Part shown: piece by piece, positions 17,336-23,824 of the stretch
Numbering within the stretch: the stretch's first letter is position 1
Layout: every line of letters starts with the position of its first letter
NCBI GenBank assembly: GCA_025938035.1
Contig: JAICQE010000002.1
Coordinates: 5,565-69,564 of the forward strand
From: Vicinamibacteria bacterium
GTDB taxonomy: Bacteria > Acidobacteriota > Vicinamibacteria > Vicinamibacterales > UBA2999
Direction: 5' to 3'
Length of the DNA: 64,000 nt
Translations under genes and position numbers: made by a program
Notes under the pieces: model-generated
What the model was told of the DNA's origin: nothing
What the model saw: the letters and a program-made list of their open reading frames with translations, nothing else
Database searches by the model: none

Positions 17336-17673
17336 GAGCGCCTCTCACGGCGTCCGCGCTGGAGCCATTCCCTGGCCTGCGAAAGCCTGTCCGGATTGAT
17401 GAAGAACGTCGCGTCCGTCGCCGGCGTCCGCCGTTCGAGCAGCAGGCCCTGGTCCACGAGCCAGTGCAGGGCTTCGTCGATTTCACTGACGCTGCGATGA
17501 ATGGACTCTTCGGCCAGCCGCCATCGCGCCATTCCTTCGAGGCTTTCGGCGTTGCCCGGATGCTCGATGAAATAGCGCAGAACTTCCATTGCGCGCGTCG
17601 GGGCTTCGCTCCCGACATCGTCCCCTCTGTCCGGACCGGTCACGGGGCGTGCGAACAGCAAGGCTGCGGCCAT
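17332..17673 (-). CDS. Small winged-helix-like protein, first gene of eCIS operon
   Basis: The 113-residue frame has a plausible winged-helix core from MEVLRYFIEHPGNAESLEGM to VSEIDEALHWLVDQGLLLE, then a strand FFINPDRL and a basic tail. The first in-frame ATG (17673) overlaps a -24/-12 promoter match, so transcription would start inside the frame. If that promoter is used, translation more likely starts at the ATG at 17589 (MEVLRYF), giving 84 residues, although no clear ribosome site precedes either start. It overlaps the next gene by 4 bases. It could be an operon-specific regulator or an accessory protein. Confidence 0.65.
   Translation of the reverse strand: MAAALLFARPVTGPDRGDDVGSEAPTRAMEVLRYFIEHPGNAESLEGMARWRLAEESIHRSVSEIDEALHWLVDQGLLLERRTPATDATFFINPDRLSQAREWLQRGRRERRS
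17657..17672 (-). promoter_or_regulatory. Sigma-54 -24/-12 promoter for the eCIS operon (predicted)
   Basis: On the minus strand the sequence is TGGCCGCAGCCTTGCT. It has GG and GC at the exact sigma-54 spacing, with TGGC and TTGCT matching the consensus TGGCACG-N4-TTGCW. The predicted start of transcription is near 17646. It lies between the sigma-54 activator gene and the first eCIS gene, which is the expected place. It overlaps the first ATG of the small gene, so a coding coincidence cannot be excluded. Confidence 0.5.
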
Positions 17674-17815
17674 CCGGTGCTGACAACGAATGCGGCCTTT
17701 TGCGCGAGATTCTGGAACGCTCGCGTGCGCTGGTGGGATCGAAACACCTCACTCGCCGCCGTGCGCGTGATGTGCTGGTCGCGATTTCCGGCGATCGGCA
17801 CCGCGCGTCTGCGCG

Positions 17816-17827
17816 CCCGGTACCGGG
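17816..17827. promoter_or_regulatory. Perfect 12-bp palindrome upstream of eCIS operon
   Basis: CCCGGTACCGGG is a perfect palindrome about 150 bp upstream of the predicted -24/-12 element and 34 bp past the activator stop. That distance suits an enhancer (upstream activator sequence) for a Fis-type DNA-binding domain. There is no T run after it, so a terminator is less likely. A single site was found; activators usually bind two. Confidence 0.25.
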
Positions 17828-17860
17828 TCGGATTAGTCCCGGCGAAGCGACATGTACCTG

Positions 17861-19240
17861 TTACCTGTGTACGAGGGTGGATTTCTGAATGCCGTACTTC
17901 TTGATCAGGCGGCCGAACGCGCGCCGATCTTTCTGGGCTTCGCGTGCCGCATGCGTGACATTGCCGTTATGGCGCTGGAGGAGTTCTTCGACGTAGCGCC
18001 GTTCAAACGCGTTGAGAACCGCCGCACGCGCCGTGCGGAAGCGAGTCCGCGCAACGGCGTTGTCATCTGTACGGTGTGAGATGGGGAGATCGCCAGGCCG
18101 GATCTGCGTCCCGGTGCACGCGACGACGGTCCGGCGGACGACGTTCTGCAGCTCCCGGACGTTTCCTGGCCAGTCGTGAGCCAGCAGCGTTGCCCGGGCA
18201 GCATCGGAAAACGTCAGCGGTCCTGTGCCGGTGGACAGCCGGGCGTCGTGCAGGAACATCTGCGCCAATGGGATGATGTCGCCGCGCCGCTCGCGCAGCG
18301 GCGGCAGCGCGAGCGAGAGGACATTGAGGCGATAGTACAAATCCGAGCGGAAGCGCTGCTCACGGACACAGGCGACGAGGTCACGATTGGTCGCGGTGAT
18401 TACATTGATATCCGCCTCGACGAACCGGTCGGCGCCGAGTGGACGGTACACCCGTTCCTGCAGCAGCCGCAGCAGCTTGGCCTGGGCCGCAGGCGAGAGG
18501 GCATCTATTTCGTCGAGGAAGAGCGTGCCGCCCTGTGCCATGGCCACGAGGCCCCGCTGATCCCGATGCGCGTCGGTGAAGGCACCACGTACATGGCCGT
18601 AAAGTTCATTCTCGAACAGATGGTCCGGAACCGCCCCGCAATCCACCGCCACGAACGATCGATTCCGGCGCGCGCTCAGGTGGTGGACGGCCCGGGCGCA
18701 GAGCTCTTTGCCGGTGCCGGTTTCACCCACGATCAACACCGGCATCTCGCTTCGGGCGATGCGTGGCAGTTGGGCCAGTACTCGTGTGAAGGCCGGATCG
18801 GCACCGACGAGATGGCTCAGGCCGGCCTCCGCAATCAGCCGCTCGCGTACTGCGCTCGGATCGCCGCCGGGCCTCGTGATCATGCGCGCGATGCGATGAC
18901 GCAACTCTTCGTCGCGGACGGGCAGGACGACGAAATCAGTGGCCGCCTTGACCACAGTTTCGATCACGGCTTCCTCGATCGGGTCCGTTAGCACCGCAAG
19001 AATCGGGGGACGCACCGGGTGAGCGCCAAGCCACTCGAACAGGCGCACCGCGGGTCCGATGTCGGGAGCAGCCACCGCGATGACGATGTCCGCATGGCAA
19101 CGCGCCAGCTGATCGGTTCCGATCAGGTGCCACTCCACGAAGTCGAATGAGAACCCGTGATCGCGCGACAGGATTCGTCTCACGCGATCGCGGAACTCTG
19201 AGTCCTTATGTTGAATCACCAGACAGCTAGGAGGACTCAT
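17861..19240 (-). CDS. Sigma-54-dependent transcriptional activator with degenerate receiver
   Basis: This 459-residue protein has a receiver-like N-terminus (1-120), an AAA+ sigma-54 interaction domain (about 144-375) and a C-terminal Fis-type helix-turn-helix (405-455). Walker A is GETGTGKE at 172-179, and Walker B is GGTLFLDEID at 237-246. The sigma-54 contact loop reads GAFTDA (219-224) instead of GAFTGA. In the receiver the acceptor strand reads DIVIAVAAPD with no Asp at the usual place, and the usual Lys-Pro is LPV, so it is probably not phosphorylated. It lies directly upstream of the eCIS operon on the same strand and probably activates it. Confidence 0.92.
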   Translation of the reverse strand: MSPPSCLVIQHKDSEFRDRVRRILSRDHGFSFDFVEWHLIGTDQLARCHADIVIAVAAPDIGPAVRLFEWLGAHPVRPPILAVLTDPIEEAVIETVVKAATDFVVLPVRDEELRHRIARMITRPGGDPSAVRERLIAEAGLSHLVGADPAFTRVLAQLPRIARSEMPVLIVGETGTGKELCARAVHHLSARRNRSFVAVDCGAVPDHLFENELYGHVRGAFTDAHRDQRGLVAMAQGGTLFLDEIDALSPAAQAKLLRLLQERVYRPLGADRFVEADINVITATNRDLVACVREQRFRSDLYYRLNVLSLALPPLRERRGDIIPLAQMFLHDARLSTGTGPLTFSDAARATLLAHDWPGNVRELQNVVRRTVVACTGTQIRPGDLPISHRTDDNAVARTRFRTARAAVLNAFERRYVEELLQRHNGNVTHAAREAQKDRRAFGRLIKKYGIQKSTLVHR

Positions 19241-19321
19241 GCGAGACGATCCGTATGTCGGGCACCCATGCCGCGGGCGCCTTTGAAGACCTAGAGGGGG
19301 AAGCGCAAATTCTCTCTCAAT

Positions 19322-19335
19322 TTGATGGAAATCAA
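19322..19335. promoter_or_regulatory. FNR/CRP-type binding site upstream of the activator gene
   Basis: TTGATGGAAATCAA is a perfect match to the FNR/ANR consensus TTGAT-N4-ATCAA; with one more base on each side the arms are TTTGAT/ATCAAA. Its centre is about 88 bp before the ATG of the sigma-54 activator. No convincing -10 element was seen at the class II distance. The rest of the 298-bp gap between the activator and folD holds no gene I can see. Confidence 0.5.
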
Positions 19336-19538
19336 ACCGCCGACTTGCAGCGTTACCCGAAAATCGTGCAAGTCACATCGAGGTATCCCGAGCGGTGTGA
19401 TGCCGCGACGTTGCGACGATGACGTCAGAGTCGTCTATTGGCATCTCGTGTCATACGAGCGAGCAGTCGAGTAGCCGATCCGACTCAGCGTTATTCGCTA
19501 GATCTGGAATGACGTACGCGCGTTGTTCACGAGCGGCG

Positions 19539-20417
19539 TTAGATCCAGCCCGCCGCGACCTGCTTGCTGTGGGCCCTGATGGCGTTGCGCATGAACATCG
19601 CCACCGTCACAGGTCCCACGCCGCCGGGAACCGGGGTCACCCAGCTCGCGACCTCCTTGACGGCATCGGTATCGACGTCGCCGACGATCCGCGTCTGGCC
19701 GTCGGTATCGGTGATCTGATTGATGCCGATATCGATCACCGCCGCGCCGGGTTTGACCATGTCGGCGTTGAGAAAGCGCGGCTTGCCCACCGCCACGAGA
19801 ACCGCGTCGGCCCGCCGCGAGTGTGCGGCCACCGATCGCGTCAGGTGATGGCACACGGTCACCGTGGCGCCCTCCGCCATCAGCATGAATGCCGCCGGCT
19901 TGCCGACGATCTCCGAGTGGCCGACCATCACGACCTCGAGGCCGTGGAGCTGAAGGCCGGTCGCCTTGATCAATTCGACCGACGCCGCCGCGGTGCAGGG
20001 CGCCAGCGCCAGATCGTTGTAGACGATGTTGCCGATGGACGCCGGGTTCATCCCTTCGATGTCCTTCAGCGGATGGATGGCTGAGGCGAGCGAGCGGCCG
20101 TTGATGTGCGGCGGCACCGGCCGCTGGAGGATCACGCCGAGGACGTCGCTGTCGTCGTTCATGGTGAGCAGCCGCGCCTTACACTCGTCCTGCGTGAGCT
20201 CGCTCGGCCACGTCTGCTCTTCGAAGCGAAGACCAACCTTCGTCGCCGCGGTTGCCTGGCTGCGCGTATAGACGGACGCCGCATTGTGCGCCCCGATCGA
20301 TACGGACACGAGGCGTCCGATGCGGCGGCTCCGCGCTGCCTCGTGTACCTGTTCCGCGACGTCGCGGAGAATCTGATCGCGGAGGCAGCGTCCATCCAGG
20401 AGTCGGTTGTCCTTCAT
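19539..20417 (-). CDS. folD: FolD-like methylenetetrahydrofolate dehydrogenase/cyclohydrolase, divergent
   Basis: The 292-residue protein has the FolD fold. It shows an N-terminal catalytic domain, a Rossmann segment MVGHSEIVGKPAAFMLM, and the C-terminal signature PGGVGPVTVAMF. FolD makes 10-formyl-tetrahydrofolate through NADP-dependent oxidation and cyclohydrolysis. Two active-site positions differ. The usual YxxxK reads YTRSQ, so the catalytic Lys appears to be Gln. The usual KDVDG reads KDIEG. The first change would be expected to remove cyclohydrolase activity, so it may be a dehydrogenase only. The gene stands alone, with structured repeats upstream. Confidence 0.85.
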   Translation of the reverse strand: MKDNRLLDGRCLRDQILRDVAEQVHEAARSRRIGRLVSVSIGAHNAASVYTRSQATAATKVGLRFEEQTWPSELTQDECKARLLTMNDDSDVLGVILQRPVPPHINGRSLASAIHPLKDIEGMNPASIGNIVYNDLALAPCTAAASVELIKATGLQLHGLEVVMVGHSEIVGKPAAFMLMAEGATVTVCHHLTRSVAAHSRRADAVLVAVGKPRFLNADMVKPGAAVIDIGINQITDTDGQTRIVGDVDTDAVKEVASWVTPVPGGVGPVTVAMFMRNAIRAHSKQVAAGWI

Positions 20418-20489
20418 TCGTTACATCATCGTCTTTTTCCCCATTGCCGCGAAATCTCACGACATCCCGATCGTGGGGCGCGCTTTGTC

Positions 20490-20745
20490 ACAGGAGAAAC
20501 GGAGGAACGGAGACGAACGGAGTTCTTTTTAAGCACGAGGAACACGAAGATCACGAAGGGATGCGGCCGTTCGATTGGGCCGCCGAAGGCGGCCTGCCGC
20601 GATGTGAGAGGACGCGGGATACAAGCCGCTGCCCGCACCTGTGCGGTTGTATCTGCGTCCTCTCACATCACGGCTGTCGGCGTGCTTTACACGCCGACCA
20701 ATCGAACGGCCCTCCGTTTCGTCTTCGTTCCTTCGTTTCTCCTGT
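20490..20745. repeat. Long nested inverted-repeat element (256 bp)
   Basis: Several pairs of arms are nested around one centre. The outer arms 20490-20522 and 20712-20745 match with few differences. The arms 20565-20578 and 20698-20711 are 14/14, and 20601-20615 and 20655-20669 are 15/15. Next come 20618-20624 with 20647-20653 (7/7), and an apical CCGCAC-ct-GTGCGG hairpin at 20633-20646. Two side hairpins lie at 20578-20594 and 20678-20697. It fills the space between the end of the dehydrogenase gene and the folD start on the minus strand. It could fold as RNA from either strand. Confidence 0.8.
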
Positions 20746-20781
20746 AAAACCGTTTGCTCCGTAACCTCCGTCCCCCCCAGG

Positions 20782-20825
20782 GTCCGCCTGAAGGCGGACA
20801 CTACAGGCGAGCGGACACTACGAAG
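20782..20825 (+). repeat. Dispersed palindromic repeat, family 1
   Basis: GTCCGCCTGAAGGCGGAC followed by ACTAC, then a partial second unit GCGGACACTACGAAG. It abuts the stop codon of the minus-strand dehydrogenase gene. The same unit recurs at 22455, 23748, 40615 and, in variants, 43622 and 56278. Confidence 0.85.
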
Positions 20826-22307
20826 TCATCGCCGGGAGATTTCGTAGATCGCGCCGTTGGTCAGCGACACGAGAAACAGGTTCCCGTTGGGGCCGGTCTG
20901 CACGTCGGTCGTCACGCCGAAGTTGCGGCCGAACAACAGGCTCTCGCTCTCCGTGATCTCGTGTTTGGCGAGATTGTCGGCGACACGGTCGGCGAGCCGG
21001 GGGTCATCCACTCCCACCCTGCGGCGGTTCCCGGTGATGTTGAAGCGAAACAGGTAACCGCCCTCGAGGATCGGCGTTCCCGCTCCCACCACCAGGTCTC
21101 CGTCGTACTGCGGACCAAGTCCCCGGCCGCTGATGAAGCCGATTCCACCAGGCGCGACCTCCCACTTCCAGCTGAAGACCGGGTCCTCGTAGTGGGAATT
21201 CGGAAGCGTGAAGAGGCGCGACAGCGCCTCGCCGGGGAGCGTGGCGATGTTTGTCGGCGGCCACCGCACCTGCTGCAGGTTCTGTAAGCCGAATGTCGTT
21301 TCGATTTCCCTGAACTGCGCGATCCGCGACACGGGCCCCATGATCTGCACCCATCCGCCGTTCATGCCGCGTGTGACGAGATTCAGTTCGGAAAAACTGT
21401 CGTCGCCGTTTTCCTGCAGCCACAATCCGCCGCCCTCTGGATCGAACGCCATGCCGAAGCTGTTGCGGTGACCGTACGAGAACAGCTTCTGAATATTGGC
21501 GCCGACCTCGCCGGGGATCGCCGCACCCGCGGCAAAGAACGGGTTGTCCGAAGGCGCGGTGCCGTCGAGATTCAGCCGCAGCACGACGCCGCTCAGATGC
21601 TCGTCGTCCGGCGCCGGACCGCCATTTCCGAACTGATCGTCGGGTGTTGGTGTGTTCGGCGGGCAGTTGAAGATCGCCGCCGGGCCGCAGCGGAGATTCT
21701 GCATCTGACCGCGCCGCCCGAGATCGCCGACGAATACGTAGAGTCTGCGATCGGGTCCGACGCGAAGGACCCCGCCGTCATGGTTGCCGCGCTCCACGCC
21801 GTTTGTCACATCCTGCTGGATCGCCCGCAGCCGGATGATGTTCGCAGCGAACGTGAGGCTGGAGCCGTTCCAGACGTATCGATCGACACGATTGCCGAGG
21901 AGCGGCGTTTCGGACAGCACGTTCGTGTCCAACCCCGTTGTGCTTTCCGTCCAGTACAGAAAGACGTGCGGCACGGCCGGGAAATCCGGATGCCGCGCGA
22001 TTCCGAGGAGACCGCGTTCGGAACCGAAATTGACGGCGAGATCGAGAACCGGAAGCGACGGTCCGGACTGAGAGACACGCATCACCCGCCCCGTGTTTTT
22101 CTCGAGGACGAGCAGGTCGTTCGTGCCGATGAACGCCAGGCTCGTCGGCTGGTTGAGTCCGGTCGCGACGGTGCGAACCTGAAGGTTCTGGTCCACGAGG
22201 GAAGGACCTGCCTGAGCCTGTATGACGTGGCGAGCGCCCGGCAACGCACCAGCGACCGCGGCCACGATGGCAATCCTGCTCAACAACGAATGTCGTGACA
22301 TCCGCAC
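20826..22307 (-). CDS. Secreted glucose/sorbosone dehydrogenase-like (PQQ-dependent type) protein
   Basis: The 493-residue protein has an N-terminal export signal (LLSRIAIVAAVAGALPGARH) and a six-bladed-propeller GSDH sequence. Visible signatures are TVATGLNQPTSLAFIGTNDL, GSERGLLGIARHPDF, YVFVGDLGRRGQ, and SYGHRNSFGMAFDPEGGGLW with ENGDD. Enzymes of this family oxidise sugars in the periplasm with PQQ as cofactor, although many family members have no proven substrate. No PQQ biosynthesis genes are in the window. It stands alone, bordered by palindromic repeats on both sides. Confidence 0.88.
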   Translation of the reverse strand: MRMSRHSLLSRIAIVAAVAGALPGARHVIQAQAGPSLVDQNLQVRTVATGLNQPTSLAFIGTNDLLVLEKNTGRVMRVSQSGPSLPVLDLAVNFGSERGLLGIARHPDFPAVPHVFLYWTESTTGLDTNVLSETPLLGNRVDRYVWNGSSLTFAANIIRLRAIQQDVTNGVERGNHDGGVLRVGPDRRLYVFVGDLGRRGQMQNLRCGPAAIFNCPPNTPTPDDQFGNGGPAPDDEHLSGVVLRLNLDGTAPSDNPFFAAGAAIPGEVGANIQKLFSYGHRNSFGMAFDPEGGGLWLQENGDDSFSELNLVTRGMNGGWVQIMGPVSRIAQFREIETTFGLQNLQQVRWPPTNIATLPGEALSRLFTLPNSHYEDPVFSWKWEVAPGGIGFISGRGLGPQYDGDLVVGAGTPILEGGYLFRFNITGNRRRVGVDDPRLADRVADNLAKHEITESESLLFGRNFGVTTDVQTGPNGNLFLVSLTNGAIYEISRR

Positions 22308-22454
22308 ACTCCTTTCGCGGACGGCACTGGCAAGCAGATGGCCCGATCAGCCGATCGTTTTCGCGTGGGTTTTGCGCGTCGGCGCAAAACGACGAGTTAC
22401 TCGCGCCGTAATCGGTTTACTCGCGGAGGCATTCGTGACGGCAAACGGCCCAAG

Positions 22455-22492
22455 GTCCGCCTGAAGGCGGACACTACGAAGGGCGGACTACG
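22455..22492 (+). repeat. Dispersed palindromic repeat, family 1
   Basis: GTCCGCCTGAAGGCGGAC, then ACTACGAAG and a partial unit GGCGGACTACG that overlaps the stop codon of the next minus-strand gene. It lies in the 180-bp gap between two minus-strand genes. The rest of the gap shows no gene. Confidence 0.85.
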
Positions 22493-23207
22493 TGGTCGCT
22501 GGCTCGCATAACGTGCCGAGCTCGAATCCTCGCGCACGCAGCGCCGGAACGAGGTCTCGCGTTGCTGCGACGGTGTACCGCCGATCGGCGCGCGGATTCG
22601 CGTGATGGCCGTCGTGCATGACGAGGATGTCTCCCGCCGAGGCACGGCGGGCGAGACGCGCTGCGAGCGAGACCGGCTCCGGCCGGCGATACCAGTTGAA
22701 GTCCCAGAGCCCGAAGCTCCATCCGACGAGCGTGTGGTCGATGCGTTCGAGCCCGGCGATCATCGCCGTGCTTCGCCAGCCGCCGTGCGGACGGAAGAGC
22801 CGGCACGGGTCGCCGCCCGTCAGCTGCCGAATCCGTTCACGCTGCCGCGTGACGGTGTCGGCAAGCGCTGTGGGTGTCTTCATCATCAGCGTTCGTTTGT
22901 TGGAATGCACGGCGACGGCATGGCCTTCAGCGAACATCCGCTGCACGATTGGCGCGGTCGCCGGCGTCAGGTGGTCGTCGATCAGGAAGAACGTGGCGCG
23001 TGCGCCGGAGTCCCGCAGCGCATCGAGCAGCTCGGGCGTTGCCGTCGGATTCGGGCCGTCGTCGAAGGTGAGATAGACGACGGGCGGGACCGTGTCGCGA
23101 GGCATGTGCCAGAGCGAGCGGGCCGGCGCGAAGCGGTCGACGAGAAACGGGAAGGGCGCAGTGTGCGCGAGCACAAGCGCCGCGACTCCGGCGATCAGCA
23201 CCCACAT
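22488..23207 (-). CDS. Polysaccharide deacetylase-family protein (NodB-like)
   Basis: The 239-residue protein has an N-terminal membrane or signal segment and the NodB motif TFDDGPN near residue 48. An FFLIDDHL strand, an RPHGGWR segment at the third-motif position and a C-terminal VMHDGHH follow. The usual HxxxH metal motif reads HSNKR, so one metal ligand seems changed. Members remove acetyl groups from peptidoglycan or polysaccharide. With the altered motif, the activity is uncertain. No functional partner is adjacent. Confidence 0.85.
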   Translation of the reverse strand: MWVLIAGVAALVLAHTAPFPFLVDRFAPARSLWHMPRDTVPPVVYLTFDDGPNPTATPELLDALRDSGARATFFLIDDHLTPATAPIVQRMFAEGHAVAVHSNKRTLMMKTPTALADTVTRQRERIRQLTGGDPCRLFRPHGGWRSTAMIAGLERIDHTLVGWSFGLWDFNWYRRPEPVSLAARLARRASAGDILVMHDGHHANPRADRRYTVAATRDLVPALRARGFELGTLCEPATT

Positions 23208-23218
23208 GACGCAATTTG

Positions 23219-23271
23219 CGGGGCGAGCCCTCGCCGCAGCCTAAGCGAAGGCGGGCAGGCTCGCCACGACT
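23219..23271. repeat. Dispersed palindromic repeat, family 2 (variant)
   Basis: A GGGGCGAGCC...GGCTCGCC type repeat with an inner imperfect stem (CGCCGCAGCC/GCGAAGGCGG). It resembles the elements at 35396, 44505 and 56766. It lies upstream of the deacetylase gene. Confidence 0.6.
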
Positions 23272-23308
23272 CATCGCACTAATGATCGCAGAATTCAGCT
23301 GCGCCTGA

Positions 23309-23656
23309 TCAGTTGGGCTTCGCGGCGCTCTTGGCTGGGACGCCCTTCTTGTTCACTTCGATGCGGCCATTGAACGAGGCGCCCTCGCGGAGGATCACCG
23401 ACGGCGCCAGCAGGGTCCCCTTGACCGTTGCCGTCGGCGTCAGCTCGACGCGCTGATTGGCCGCCACGTCGCCCGACAGGCTGCCGTGAATCGTCACGGT
23501 CGTGACGTCCACTTCGGCGTCCACCTGGCCGGTCGGCGCGATGAGCAGGCTTCCTTCAACCATGGAGATCTGGCCGTTGACCCGGCCGTGCACCGTGATG
23601 TCTTCGCGGCTGGTGACCTGGCCCTTGATGACGAGGGAGCTTCCGATCGTTGTCAT
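23309..23656 (-). CDS. Bactofilin
   Basis: This 115-residue protein is one bactofilin domain: SLVIKGQVTSREDITVHGRV, then repeated hydrophobic turns (VEGSLLIAPTGQVDAEVDV, TVTIHGSLSGDVAANQRVEL, TVKGTLLAPSVILREGASFN). A short Lys/Ala tail follows. Bactofilins polymerise into filaments that place cell-wall enzymes. The length is typical. It is the next minus-strand gene upstream of the deacetylase-like gene, about 100 bp away, which is compatible with a shared role in the cell wall but may be chance. Confidence 0.95.
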   Translation of the reverse strand: MTTIGSSLVIKGQVTSREDITVHGRVNGQISMVEGSLLIAPTGQVDAEVDVTTVTIHGSLSGDVAANQRVELTPTATVKGTLLAPSVILREGASFNGRIEVNKKGVPAKSAAKPN

Positions 23657-23747
23657 TCGTTATGTCCGTTTGCAATTGGTGGTGGCGGCGGCAAGACGTC
23701 GATGCCGTTTGTTCTCGGCCGATGATGGCGCTGACTGTAGGCCGTAG

Positions 23748-23770
23748 GTAGTGTCCGCCTTCAGGCGGAC
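23748..23770 (-). repeat. Dispersed palindromic repeat, family 1 (opposite orientation)
   Basis: GTAGTGTCCGCC then TTCAGGCGGAC: the family-1 unit read on the minus strand. It lies in the 168-bp divergent gap between the bactofilin and the beta-lactamase-like gene. Confidence 0.85.
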
Positions 23771-23824
23771 CTTGTGCTAGCATCCGCCCCACGCCGAGCC
23801 CAGCAGGGCGACGCGGGAGGCATC

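Noticed and set aside
1..17673. Prophage or type VI secretion system
   Set aside because: No capsid, terminase, integrase or holin, and no TssJLM membrane genes. The DUF4255 cap, LysM protein, DUF6760 and AAA ATPase point to an eCIS.
17777..17800. CGGCACCGCGCGTCTGC on the plus strand as a -24/-12 element
   Set aside because: The spacing is wrong and the direction faces the activator gene's 3' end.
20590..20680. Integron attC-like hairpin
   Set aside because: The long dyad lacks the conserved GTT/AAC core sites, and there is no integrase or cassette array.
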